The notes beneath the pieces are model-generated. The model was not told where the DNA came from, ran no database searches, and was given only the letters and a program-made list of their open reading frames with translations. Made by a program: the position numbers and the translations under genes. Below, one piece after another: positions 54,011 through 64,000 of a stretch of DNA of 64,000 nucleotides; within the stretch, counting starts at the first letter, position 1, and each line of letters begins with the position of its first letter. The DNA is taken from assembly GCA_025602905.1 (NCBI GenBank), contig JAHLKI010000016.1, positions 654,571 to 718,570 on the forward strand, given 5' to 3'. Source of the stretch: Phlyctochytrium arcticum. Its lineage: Eukaryota; Chytridiomycota; Chytridiomycetes; Chytridiales; Chytridiaceae.

Positions 54011-54897
54011 TATTCAATTTTTGAGCCGTGGTCACTGGTCCACGTAGGTTTTGTGCCTGGTATCCCCCAGAACAAATAAAATCAATGACTTTTCCGGTAA
54101 AGGAACCTTCCAAATCCGGGCAGTTCATACTTTGGCACTAGCTACCCCAATCTCATCAATGATTTCAATGACTTTCTCCAGGCTGGCAACGCGTTGGTCA
54201 AGTTCCCACACATATAACGGCTCTTTGATGCTTACTCACGAATTTCGATTCCGGGGTAAGCTTTCTCCGGTGAAGACACATATTGGCTTTCTGAGAACCG
54301 CTGATGGGTCGAACTTAAACTCCATTTTCTCAGTGGGTACACACACTTTGCTCAACCGAACTCAGGTGAGTTGGGTATGCTGGGGGTTTATCCCTTAGTC
54401 CCCGTACTGGACCCAGCGGGAACGTATGCAACTTTTAACGTAAGCACAACTAGTACGCTCCGTCTAATTCTTTTCCCCCACCGACGCTCTGTATTTTTAG
54501 TCCCCTTCCGCCTCTCTCAACCCAATAACACATATACACAACTACCGGTAGATACGCAATTCTCCTTTGACGCTAAACTGGACTATGGATAAACCCTCAG
54601 CTCTGTATAGCCTTTCGGGGCTAGGTTCCCTTGCGTACGGTTTAACGCGTCTCGGTTTGCCGGGTTTGAGCGTGAAATGCGTAAGACAAGCATCTTCGCA
54701 TCTCAAGATCTCCACAATCCTCCCACAGCACAACGCATACAGTTCAGAACGATCAACAACACACAACACACATCTCCCTCCCAAAAGCGACTAACGGCTC
54801 CCTCCTAAAAACTACTGAAAACTTCAATCTACTGACAAATCAACACACAACACCATCAACCAAACCAACGTCCGTAACAACACATATTTGCGTCAAA
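54011..54897. other. Unassigned stretch before the Helitron remnant
   Basis: No complete gene. Short frames here may include decayed upstream parts of the Helitron protein. I could not place a Helitron 5' TC end. Confidence 0.4.
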
Positions 54898-56137
54898 TTG
54901 CGTGCCTCATGGAACAAAGAAAAAGTGGAACAAGCCGGCGGCGTGCACATCGAGCAGTTGCGAGCAGAGTTTGAACGTCGGAAAAAGAGGGCCGCGGGAG
55001 TATATACAACAAACACGAATGGGGACAGTGCAGCGGCAGCCGTAATGAGTTCAGTCGATGCCAGCAGTGCGAAAATGGTAGGGTCCAATCAAGAAAGGCA
55101 GGATATCCGGCGAAAAGTAGACTCGATGGCGGTGCAAATGGGGGCACCGTCTTTGTTTTTCACGTTCTCTCCAAATCCGAGGGGATATGCCACATTAGCG
55201 GTATGGTCGAAAGGAAATTCCACAGATAACGCAACAAGCCTGGACGAACTTCAAACCCAAGATTTCCCGGCGATCGACGAAATGAACACCATTGTTGGGC
55301 AGAACCCATTCTTGCAAGCAATTCGGTATCAATACAACATGGAAGTTTTGATGAAATACGTTTTCGGATGGGAGAAAAGACCATACCGCCAGAACGGAGG
55401 ATTTGGCACGACAGAGGGGGTATACTTCGCGAAAGAATCACAAGGCCGTCTCGCAATCCACGCGCATGGGCTCGTATGGGTCGGTGGTATGCCCAGAACG
55501 CAGAAGGAGTGGCAAAAGAAGTTTGAAATACCAAGTTTCAGGAACGCATACGACGACTGGGCGCAGAAATTTTTTTCACACGAATTGCCAATTCTCGAAT
55601 TTGTTGCTCTAAAGGACGGGATGGCCCTCCCCTGCCTAGCGCCGGAATGCTGTGGAGAGTTGGTACGAAAAAAACTTGGCGCCAATGAAGGGAGGGACCT
55701 CACCGCCCGTTGTAGCCGAGTGCAAACTGTGTCAACAATCATTCAATTCAGATGAAATCGTCGACGGACTTATCGATTTCGTGGCCAACGGAATTCCTGA
55801 GGCAGACCGGTTGTAGACGTCCGTCCAGGTAGTCAAAGAATTGAGAGCCACATCGCGGGGGTTCGTCCATGGGGACCGGGCCGCGTTAAGAGCGATCCAA
55901 ATGACTCGTAGCCTTCAGATGGACCAGGTACACTCGTATCGCCATTGTGAATCTTGTGACAAGAACCAAAAAACGACGGAATGTAGATACCACTTCCCAC
56001 GCAGAGAAGAACCTTCTGCCGGATTCGACACCAAGGGCAAGGATATATTTCTGGATATATTTGTGATGACCGGGATACAGTATGTTGATGTTAAGCCGGA
56101 ATGGTTCATTAAACTTAGGGTGGCAACTAACTACTAG
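54898..56137 (+). pseudogene. Helitron Rep/helicase N-terminal fragment
   Basis: The frame 54898-55755 matches the Helitron helicase-like N-terminal region: QMGAPSLFFTFSPNPRGYA, QNPFLQAIRYQYNMEVLMKY, and ESQGRLAIHAHGLVWVGG, which carries the HUH endonuclease motif as HAH. After a frame change, 55841-56137 contains QVHSYRHCESCDKNQ and a CRYHFPRREEP motif that belong further along the same protein. The PIF1-type helicase domain is not visible. Several stops and frame changes show that the gene is decayed and truncated. Confidence 0.75.
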
Positions 56138-58884
56138 CTTGTAGGACGTCTTCAAATCTGGCCACCATTTTAAGTATTGTTTCAGGAGTACGTTTAATCA
56201 AAGGCAAGAGTAATGCATGTGAAAACACGGACGAAGATGCGGGGGCTCTCAAGCACCGTATGTGATATATAAACAAAGTATAGGGGCGAGTATGATAAAA
56301 GCTCAAGTCCTGCATGGCATGGTAGTTCCGGGGGGGCAACAGTCGTCGAAGCTGAAGGACGGCTACAGTTCATTGGACTTGGTCAGTTCAAGAAAAATGT
56401 TTTACGGCAATTTCTGTGCCCGTGAAGTGAAGAACACACCCCTAACATAGCAGACATCATCAAGCGAAGAGTCAAGGCGACCAAAGTCCTGTAGTTTGTC
56501 TTACTGTTCTCTATGTAGCTTTGTGTTTCAGTCTTGCACAATTTCAGTGTCGCGAGAGCGGGCGGGATGCAAAAAAGATGATTATACAGAAAGAAGTCCG
56601 ATTAGAAAGCGTCCCAGGAATCATTGTAAGACAGCCAAAAAAAAGGTAAGGCGCATAGCTATGAAGGAGTCGATAGCCACATTCACGCGGCCCCAACGCG
56701 CGTAGGGGAAGGGGTCAGGGTGAAGGACATTTTTTTTCGCAGGCACACCCCGTTTGCACGGTAATGGCTCAACGTCGAACGTCCCGCGGCGCGGCCATCA
56801 ATGAGAAGCATGCAGGGTTACAGTGGGCCACAGCCCTCTGAGACTTGCAGCAAAAGAGGTATCAAAGGTGCAAAACCACGCCACGCCAGAAAGTCGTCTG
56901 GTTCAAGGAGAGTACCGATCCACTGGCTGGCAGCCAGCAACAGGATACCACATGCACGCGGCCCCAACGCGCGTAGGGGAAGGGGTCAGGGTGATGGGCA
57001 ATCTTTTCGCAGGCAGGGGGATTGATACCGATGCGCCTGATGCCCGCGCCCAACTCATCGTACACAAGTCCAAAGTGACCTGAGGCGAACGTACGCGTTC
57101 CGCCCGATGAAAGCGTGGCACGCCGAGAGAAATCTCGCGACACCGCCAGCCGAATGGAAAGCCTCTATGGATACCACTCTGCCCTCTCGCACTAACCTTC
57201 TTGACTCCCTTAAAAATAAGAAACTTCCCACGTTTCACAGGAGAAACATTTGTGGCACAGCTTTTCCTGTAGCGCCGATGTCTAAAAGGATTGGCGCGTG
57301 CACCTGCACTTATTTGACTTTGCGCGGCGTCGGCATCCCTTTGCGCTTGTGTGCTCGCGCGATGTCTGGATGGATGCCTGGCACTGCTGACATCGGAATC
57401 GTTCTACTGTACTCAACTTCTGGTTCTGTCTTTATCGCCACCTGCAATGATTTCAGCGTCAGAGTCAACCTACGGTGAACGGAGTAAAATATACACGCTC
57501 ACCATGATGCGCCACAGGTCCAGCAGCAACACGAGGCAAACGTAATGACCGCAAGTGGTTGAGGGCGTACAGTCCCGCATTCTCAAGCGTCATAGCAAAC
57601 ACGCCTAGATTATCTCCTAGTCAAGTTCTCAATGTAAGCCTTGAACATGAAACCAATCTCAATGCGGAAACGTACTTGTAAATTGCAACCCGTACGCTTT
57701 ACTGCCGACAACATCCGCGTAAAGACTGACTCTCAAAAAGACTGCTGGCTTCAAAAGTCTTCGACGACAGCAATGAGGTCCGGAATGGCGACGACGTACG
57801 GCGTAACGGAACCAGTGGCTGACGAGAGGGGGAGAAGCAAAGACAGAAAGGGGACGACGAGTCAGCCTGGTGCGGTTGTAATTAGCAATAACAACAGCAA
57901 CGTACCTCGACCAATGGCGACTCCGGCCCAGGCTCCTGTAGGAAAGCAGGATGGAGCCGATATGCCAAGCACTTTCGCAACGAGAGACTTGGCAAAATGG
58001 ACACGCAATACGACTTTTTGAGCGTCGTGGACCAGGTGAGCACCTGGGCCGCCGCGCGCATGCGGGGGAAGACTGGCATCAGAGCAAGGGAAACGGCGCG
58101 GCGAAACTTGGACCATAACGTAAGTGTCGTTCCCAAATGCTGTCGGAAATTTGGGGAAGGAACTCCTTTCAAGTGCACCCTTTTCGGCACCAGCAGGAAA
58201 CTCGTAATGGTGCCTCTGAGGCTCTGATGAAACGCTGGGGCAGTGAGGCGGCGCATGGCCCGCACCGCATCTTTTGACCCAAGCTAAAGGTCGGGGGGAA
58301 GAAAACTCGGCAAGCTCGGGAGGACCACCCGGCGCCCTCGTGGGTGTCGTTTGGCGCGGACAAATCGAGGTTGCGGTCCAGTTCGATGTTGCTGCGGCGC
58401 AGGTCAAAATGTGGGAGGAAGATGCGGTCCAGTCTGGCGCTGCATTGGCGCAGGCTAGATCTAGAGGAGTCACTGCTGGTTTTATATGGTGTGGGGAAAA
58501 GTCGACATTGATGTCCAGACTGGTGTTGTCGCGGCACAGACTGGAGTCCCAAAGAAAGAAGACTGGGCGCTCAAGCCCAGGAGGAAAAGACTCGCAACAA
58601 TCCGGCGTCAGGTCTGGTCTGATGTGCTGGCCAAAATGTTAATTTTGGTTCAGCCTAGTGTGCCTGATGTCAGTGCGCAGCAGTTCCGAGTCAGTTAAGG
58701 AAGCCGGCATTGGAAGAGTCGACTGGCGGTGAAAAGACACGCTAGGATGCTGGCCGCACGGTTTATAGCGCTTCCAGCGCTCCGGAATGTGTGGATGGAT
58801 ATAAACGGTTCGCGTAGCGGCTTCAACGGGTTGGCGTTCTTGCGTTTTCCAGTCGCAGTAGCTCACCATACCTTTTGATTACAG
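56138..58884. other. Unassigned repeat-like DNA
   Basis: About 2.7 kb with no convincing protein gene. It contains the direct repeat pair at 56683 and 56953, and an LTR- or leader-like character cannot be excluded. ORFs near 57.9-58.5 kb on both strands have no recognisable domains. Confidence 0.4.
56683..57018 (+). repeat. Pair of direct repeats, about 66 bp, 270 bp apart
   Basis: ACGCGGCCCCAACGCGCGTA followed by GGGGAAGGGGTCAGGGTGA occurs at about 56685 and 56955, and TTTTCGCAGGCA follows in both. The two units are nearly identical over about 66 bp, with small changes in the T run. Confidence 0.85.
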
Positions 58885-59226
58885 TTCAAGGCCGACGAGG
58901 AGTGGACGAGGTACTGGCAGCTCAGCGACACCCGTGAGACGTCCAATATTCGCTTAACCCAGCAAGCACTCCGGCGGCAAATTGCGTTCGGCGAGGTCAT
59001 CGCGCAGGAAGATGAGGCCGACGCCAAGCAGCATAAGCGACAGCGGAGCGAGTCGCCTGAGCCTGAAGAAGCGGAAGAGGAGATTGGATGTAGTAGCCGA
59101 GACTACAGACCTGAATACGATACTAAAACTGACTGTGTTGAGCAATGTATTCAAGAATTCAAGTATAGAATGATCTATACTATCGACCTAAAGAACTCTA
59201 CTTTACAAAAGTCCGACTATCTATGA
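58879..59226 (+). other. Orphan exon-like ORF
   Basis: The frame opens after a TTTTGATTACAG sequence that looks like a splice acceptor (exon from 58885) and runs 113 codons to a TGA at 59224-59226 with no ATG at the start. It encodes EEWTRYWQLSDTRETSNIRL followed by Gln/Glu/Arg-rich helical sequence and an acidic SPEPEEAEEEIG tract. I could not find its upstream exons with confidence. It may be the last exon of a gene or transposon ORF disrupted by the neighbouring elements. Confidence 0.3.
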
Positions 59227-59306
59227 AAGGGGTTTTTCGAACGTGGCGCAGGGTCGCACCAGCGATCCCGCCGTTCTAAATGTCCGCGTGAATCAAACTC
59301 GTTCTC
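59227..59306. other. Short gap next to the second Gypsy element
   Basis: About 80 bp between the orphan exon and the integrase stop; the 3' LTR may begin here. Without the partner LTR its borders cannot be set. Confidence 0.4.
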
Positions 59307-60908
59307 CTACATCCTCCCCAAAGGCACACGTCGAGTGCGCAGCACTCGCACGGGGGGCTCAACCGAAGAAGCGCTGACCACAGGAGGCGCGTCGGGCAGG
59401 GACGGAGACGGCAAAACACTGACGGGGGGCAACGCAGAAACAGGAGCGGCAGGGGCGGCCGACTCCGGGAGCAGTTGCTGGTACTCGGCGAGTTCACGCG
59501 AGTTTGGATGAAAATGGGTGATGGGCTCCCAAGTGTCGGCAGCAGCCGAGAATCCTTCCCAACGAACCCGGTACTCAGTTCGTTTCTGTCGACGGTTCCA
59601 ACGGTGATCGAGAATCTTTTCAACCTGCCACGTTTCTTGGCCTTCGTCATCGAGCATGGGAAAGTCGCCAGGGAAGCGATCAGGAGGACCGTGGTATGGC
59701 TTGAGCAAGGAAACGTCGAACTTCGGGAAAATACGCCAATGAGCGGGGAGTTCCAGATAAACTGTTCGACCAGAGTGTTCCTTGACGTAGAAAGGGCCAG
59801 TCCACTTGTCTTTGAGCTTGGCCACCGTTTGATACTTCAACTTGAGGTTTTTGGTGCTCAGAAGAACGCGATCGCCCGGCTGATAGGAAATTTGCTCCCT
59901 TTTGCCCGTGTTCGCACTGAGGACCTGATCAACTTTTGCTGTACGAGTTGAATCCGCCGCATCCATGCGTAGCGTCTCGAGGTTCAAAAGCCACTCATCG
60001 GCGTCTTGAGGTCCAGAAGGCGTACCGAGCAAAGGCTTGAGCATGGAGGGAATAAACCCGATCGTGAGAGTGAAAGGGCTGTGACCGGTCGTGCGCGAAA
60101 CGGCAGCATTAGCGCGAAACTCGAGGAGGGGCAAGGCGGAGAGCCAGCGCTCATGGCTCCCGTCGATCATCGCCCGTAAACTTTCATTGAGATCACGGTG
60201 TCGACGCTCGACCTGGCCATCAACGTTAGGTCGGAAAGCGGTGGTACGACGAAGTGCTACAGGAAATGCGGCCATCACAGCCTCCCAAAATTTGGAAGTG
60301 AACTTCGTATCCCTGTCACTTAAAATATCCAATGGCAATCCCCATCGGGAATAGACCCGTTCCATAAAGAGGTCAGCCAGATCGCGGGCTGTACCGGTCG
60401 ACTTCCAGGGAACCAAGAGGGATTTACCGCTTGGTCGATCTTGGATATGCCAGACCATGTCGTAGTCACGGATTGTGGGAAGAGAACCAACGAAGTCCAT
60501 GGCAATGTGCTCCCCAAGATGGCCAACGATAGGCATGGCCATGGCCAGACCTGGCTCGGGAACATAGCGAGACTTGGCCCGTTGACAGCGGTCACATTCG
60601 CGAACAAACTCAGTGACGTCGCCAAACATGCCTTTCCAGTAAAATCCATTGCGTAAATGAGTGTAGGTGCGCTCAGCTCCAACGTGAGCCAGCTCCAAAT
60701 GGGCAATTTCAATGAGCAGCGTCTGGAGACGAGTGTCCGACCACTTCATGGACGAGGGAACCACCAGGCGAGTCTCGTCGAGAAAAAGAAAGTCGTCGTG
60801 AACTGAGAACCCGGGGTGTAGGGTAGGCTCGGCCCAAACTGGGCCCCAACGGGAATCTTCTCGCAAACAGGTCACCAGAGCCGTATCAAACCCGTCACCA
60901 AAGGCCAT
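59307..60908 (-). CDS. Integrase and chromodomain ORF of a second Gypsy chromovirus
   Basis: 533 aa on the minus strand. The zinc-binding HHCC region reads HLELAHVGAERTYTHLRNGF through CDRCQRAKSRY. The catalytic core follows with AMDFVGSLPTIRDYD, ILSDRDTKFTSKFW and the Glu in FRPNVDGQVERRHRDLNE. A GPFYVKEH module and a chromodomain (QKRTEYRVRWEGFSAAADTW) precede a Pro/Ala/Ser-rich tail. It starts with ATG two bases after the stop of the upstream ORF (TGACAATG), so it is either reinitiated or separated from one polyprotein by a single frame change. Confidence 0.88.
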   Translation of the reverse strand: MAFGDGFDTALVTCLREDSRWGPVWAEPTLHPGFSVHDDFLFLDETRLVVPSSMKWSDTRLQTLLIEIAHLELAHVGAERTYTHLRNGFYWKGMFGDVTEFVRECDRCQRAKSRYVPEPGLAMAMPIVGHLGEHIAMDFVGSLPTIRDYDMVWHIQDRPSGKSLLVPWKSTGTARDLADLFMERVYSRWGLPLDILSDRDTKFTSKFWEAVMAAFPVALRRTTAFRPNVDGQVERRHRDLNESLRAMIDGSHERWLSALPLLEFRANAAVSRTTGHSPFTLTIGFIPSMLKPLLGTPSGPQDADEWLLNLETLRMDAADSTRTAKVDQVLSANTGKREQISYQPGDRVLLSTKNLKLKYQTVAKLKDKWTGPFYVKEHSGRTVYLELPAHWRIFPKFDVSLLKPYHGPPDRFPGDFPMLDDEGQETWQVEKILDHRWNRRQKRTEYRVRWEGFSAAADTWEPITHFHPNSRELAEYQQLLPESAAPAAPVSALPPVSVLPSPSLPDAPPVVSASSVEPPVRVLRTRRVPLGRM

Positions 60909-60910
60909 TG

Positions 60911-63900
60911 TCAGGGCTGCCGCAGGGTAGCTTCAGACGACGCGCTCTCCCCAGAGCAAGCCATTACTCGCGCTTCAGGGGACGCGGAGAAGGATTCCGA
61001 AGTTCCGGCGCCATTGAAGGCATTCCAACGCCAAGCCGAGCCCTCATCGCCATCGTCATTATCGATCGTAGGCTGAGTGCTGGCGTCTATCACACGATGT
61101 CCATCCCAAAGCCGAGAGAGTGTGTCAGCTAGCACATTGTCCGTTCCCGCGATATGCTGCCATGTGGGTGCAAAAGACGTCAAATACAAACTCCAGCGGG
61201 CATCCCGGCGATTCGCAATGGGAGCAGACATACCCATGCCTTGTGGGATCAGAGCCTCATGATCAGTACAGACAGTAAATGCCACGCCCCGTAAGAAATG
61301 TTCGTAATGGGACAGGGACTCGACTACCGCCAACTTCTCTTGCTCTGTAGTCGTATAGTTGCGTTCGGCGGCGGCATATGCGCGCGACCAGCACCGGATA
61401 GGCCATGCATCCTTCCATGTTCCAGATACCGGACCTTGGGCCAAGTAGCCAGCAATTCCCACGAGACTAGCATCGGTGATAAGGTAAGTACGAAGGTTAG
61501 GATCGTCGACCGCGAAGACTCGGAGCTGCATGCACCGAGACATCTCATTCTTCATGCGATCCCAAGCCGCTTGGTGTGTAGGGGTCCACATGAACCGACC
61601 GTTCATGTTGAAGGGGGGAGGCCGGGCAGTAGACTTGCGTCCTTTCGTCTTGCGATGCTTCACGACATCCGCCAACAGCGAACGTTCCGCAACCGTATCC
61701 AGCGAATGCTCTGCCACAAATTGAAAGGCACCCAACATCCGATCTACTTGGTCAATGGACGTGGGCGTGGGAATGTCCAGAATTGTCTTCATGACCTTGA
61801 CTCCAGGAAGACGAACGCCGCCACCGATCAAACTCCCCAGAACCTCCATCTTGGGGGGACAAAACTCGTAAGATCCGATGTACCATTCGCATTCTCGGAA
61901 CCGAGCCAGCAACCACAGACACTCCGACGCATGCTCGAACAAGGTACCCTTGGTAGTAACGACGAAGTTGTCCAAGTATGGGCGAATGCTCTTACCGAGC
62001 TTAGGTCCAGCGGTAACCTCAGAAGGCCGTTGGAAATTTGCCACGCCATTGGTATCTCCCATTGATAAAACGCGAGACCGGAACTGGCCCGACGGAGTCA
62101 AGAAGGCAGTATGCTTCTCGCAATCCGGATTCACACGGAACTGCTCATAAGCACTAATCTGATCGAACTGACTTGCAAAATCCGCCGCCTGTACCGCATC
62201 GCGAATGCCATCAGTATTTGGAAGTGTGTATCGCACCAATTCCTTTTGCCGGTTACGGGCACGCTCATCAAAGACGAGGCGACCAGAGACAGGGTCCTTT
62301 TTGGGAACAACAAATGTTGGCACGGCTTCCGGGTCCGATGACCGATACCATCGCCCATCCCGCTCGTATTTTTCCTCCTTGTCCCGCATCTGCTGCTCAT
62401 AGCGTAAGGGGTAACGAATGGCTCGTTTCGGTAGTGGCGGCGCATCGCGTTTCATAATGAAGGTATGGTTCATGCCTTCGCGTAGTGGAGGAAGCCCGGG
62501 AGGCAAAGTATTGTCGGGGCGAATCACTCCAATCCCTTCACCAAAGGTCCGAACAATATCAGTGGCCATGTCTATGGTAAGATCCGAGCCTGGTTCCTTC
62601 AGAGCTTCCAATGCCGCAGCCCATGCAGGAAACATAGCAGGCCCCGTGTCCGAGATGGAGATGGTTCGAATAACATCGAAGGCGGGGGGTGCGTCTAGGG
62701 GGGATTCCTCGATATGATTTGCTTGAATGGCAGTAATGGCCCGTACCAGCTTATGCTTCTGCGCGTGTGGAACTTCCACGCCGTGCTCAATAGTACCGCC
62801 AATCACCAAACGATCGGTGCTCCAACACTGTTGCGCTCCGACCGCGGCCAGCCATTCCGTCCCCAAAATACCGTCAAAGCCGTCCACGGCTCCAACCTCA
62901 AAATACACCCGACGGGACACGTCGAGCACTTGCACCGTTTGCACTGTCCCGGCCGCCGATGTCCCATAGGAGCCACGAAAGCCAGTCCCGATTTTGCGAC
63001 GTTCACTGTGATCAATACGTCCAAATCGGTGCATCTTGACAAAACGGTTATCGAGCATCTGAACGTTGGCCGCGGGATCCACCAGTAACACCGCGTTGTG
63101 ACCACCAACTTGTGCAATGATAGTATAAACTTTTCCCACGGACGTCGGCCCGCCCACAACCTCTTTCCAATCCTTCACAGATTGTTGAGGTGAAACTGAA
63201 TCTAAATTGTTCCCAGGTTTGTCGTCAGCGTGCGGTTGCCTTTGCCGCATCGTTTCTTCAGACATTGGATTGGTGATCGGGACAGAGACAGTAACCGCGA
63301 CACCTGAACTGCTTGGCGACATGGGGAAATCACTCGCCAGCAGCGGAGAAGGGGGCGCATGGCTTTCGTCGTTCTCCTTCTTCTTGACCGGGGAACCTTT
63401 CTCGGGCTTCACCCTCCGCCTCCCGTCCTGCCAGGCGGTAACAGCATCGGCATAACTCCGACCCCCCTGACTAAAACGAGACGCCGGGGACACCTTGCCG
63501 CCCAGTGCAGCAATGCGAGCGTCCCCTTCATTATCTACCTGCTGAGCGGCTGCAGGATTTGAGCTCGGACCGGGTACTGCCTCCTCTGGGGCAGCCGAGG
63601 GAAATCGAACTATGGTAGCATTGACACTGGCCCCACCAGGACATTTGTTTGCAACATGACTTTTCCGTTGACACTTATAGCAAGTAATTCCCGAGACACG
63701 TTTAGCATACTCCTCCGGTGTCTCTACTTTGGTGTAGGTTCGGGCAGGTGTCGGAGGCGCCAATACAGGTGAAGGCGCGGAATTTGTAGCCGACGAAGAG
63801 GGTGTCTTTGCTGCCGCACCGGCCCGCATTTCCTTCGCCAACTCCGCGCGAAGCTTCTCCCGCAATTTTTGATATTGCTCACGGGGAAGCCTGCCGTTCA

Positions 63901-64000
63901 TCGCGGGTGTAGAATCGCCGGTGTTATGTCCTTTCCCTTTCCTTTGAGCCACGCGAAACTGGTCTTCCAAACCCATTTCATCGACCAAATCCTCTTCCTC
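60911..64000 (-). CDS. Gag-protease-RT-RNase H ORF of the second Gypsy element (5' end off the window)
   Basis: The open frame reaches the right edge, so the start is outside. In order it has a zinc knuckle (CYKCQRKSHVANKC, about 63650) and a retropepsin-like region whose active site reads LLVDPAANVQML (near 63080), where D-T/S-G would be expected. RT follows with FVVPKKDPVSGRLVFDERAR, DQISAYEQFRV and YLDN at 61978-61967 in place of YLDD. A connection domain and RNase H follow (LITDASLVGIAGYLAQG, CTDHEAL). The ORF is otherwise intact over more than 1,020 codons, which argues against simple decay. No LTR could be identified because the other end lies outside. Confidence 0.88.
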   Translation of the reverse strand, partial: EEEDLVDEMGLEDQFRVAQRKGKGHNTGDSTPAMNGRLPREQYQKLREKLRAELAKEMRAGAAAKTPSSSATNSAPSPVLAPPTPARTYTKVETPEEYAKRVSGITCYKCQRKSHVANKCPGGASVNATIVRFPSAAPEEAVPGPSSNPAAAQQVDNEGDARIAALGGKVSPASRFSQGGRSYADAVTAWQDGRRRVKPEKGSPVKKKENDESHAPPSPLLASDFPMSPSSSGVAVTVSVPITNPMSEETMRQRQPHADDKPGNNLDSVSPQQSVKDWKEVVGGPTSVGKVYTIIAQVGGHNAVLLVDPAANVQMLDNRFVKMHRFGRIDHSERRKIGTGFRGSYGTSAAGTVQTVQVLDVSRRVYFEVGAVDGFDGILGTEWLAAVGAQQCWSTDRLVIGGTIEHGVEVPHAQKHKLVRAITAIQANHIEESPLDAPPAFDVIRTISISDTGPAMFPAWAAALEALKEPGSDLTIDMATDIVRTFGEGIGVIRPDNTLPPGLPPLREGMNHTFIMKRDAPPLPKRAIRYPLRYEQQMRDKEEKYERDGRWYRSSDPEAVPTFVVPKKDPVSGRLVFDERARNRQKELVRYTLPNTDGIRDAVQAADFASQFDQISAYEQFRVNPDCEKHTAFLTPSGQFRSRVLSMGDTNGVANFQRPSEVTAGPKLGKSIRPYLDNFVVTTKGTLFEHASECLWLLARFRECEWYIGSYEFCPPKMEVLGSLIGGGVRLPGVKVMKTILDIPTPTSIDQVDRMLGAFQFVAEHSLDTVAERSLLADVVKHRKTKGRKSTARPPPFNMNGRFMWTPTHQAAWDRMKNEMSRCMQLRVFAVDDPNLRTYLITDASLVGIAGYLAQGPVSGTWKDAWPIRCWSRAYAAAERNYTTTEQEKLAVVESLSHYEHFLRGVAFTVCTDHEALIPQGMGMSAPIANRRDARWSLYLTSFAPTWQHIAGTDNVLADTLSRLWDGHRVIDASTQPTIDNDDGDEGSAWRWNAFNGAGTSESFSASPEARVMACSGESASSEATLRQP

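Noticed and set aside
57862..58642. Overlapping ORFs of 120-200 codons on both strands
   Set aside because: No recognisable domain, composition like random GC-rich DNA, and no supporting splice structure.

Overview
The window looks like nuclear DNA of a fungus, possibly an early-diverging one. Evidence for this is a DUF1769 gene (a fungus-centred family), an SH3-SAM-PH polarity protein of the Boi/Pob1 type, a three-exon linker histone H1, a ribosomal P1 gene, and many short spliceosomal introns (57-90 nt is typical, with GTAAGT- or GTATGT-like donors). I cannot name the species.

Positions 1-25,800 are host gene territory. In order they hold a gelsolin-repeat gene (minus strand, running off the left edge), histone H1 (minus), a 1,061-aa protein with four diverged copies of a roughly 70-aa domain (plus), the Boi/Pob1-like gene in eight exons (minus), a secreted protein of unknown function (plus), the DUF1769 gene (plus), the P1 stalk gene (plus), a block of roughly 208-bp tandem repeats, and a low-complexity 664-aa protein (minus). 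A decayed copy of the DUF1769 promoter and first exon lies just upstream of the secreted-protein gene.

Positions 25,800-54,000 are a stack of mobile elements. A complete Ty3/Gypsy chromovirus (25842-32836) has matching 236-bp LTRs, an ACCGG target duplication and a canonical A AAA AAC frameshift site at the gag stop. Only about 35 bp further on is a complete Ty1/Copia element on the minus strand (32872-38240) with 222-bp LTRs and a GGCTG duplication; its polyprotein is interrupted by one in-frame stop. Next come two related MULE transposons in opposite orientation, 39225-42040 and 42050-53707. The second has a perfect 9-bp duplication. Outside both lie older inverted arms of about 270-290 bp.

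The most striking object is an 8.9-kb insertion (43765-52670) inside the transposase exon of the second MULE. It is flanked by CACAC, begins with a perfect 67-bp palindrome, and its first 7 kb is AT-rich and intron-free. It encodes a 1,676-aa fibre-like protein with adenovirus-type shaft repeats, phage-like tail-fibre repeats and a lectin-like module; a two-component receiver domain broken by a frameshift; and several orphan ORFs. It reads like a fragment of a large DNA virus or a virus-derived mobile element. I see no capsid, packaging ATPase, integrase or polymerase gene in it. Without the insertion the host MULE reading frame is open from end to end, so the insertion looks recent.

Positions 54,000-64,000 hold Helitron Rep remnants, a stretch of unassigned repeat-like DNA, and a second, more diverged Gypsy chromovirus on the minus strand that runs off the right edge. 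Its protease and reverse-transcriptase active-site motifs are unusual. I recognised no tRNA, rRNA or CRISPR features.
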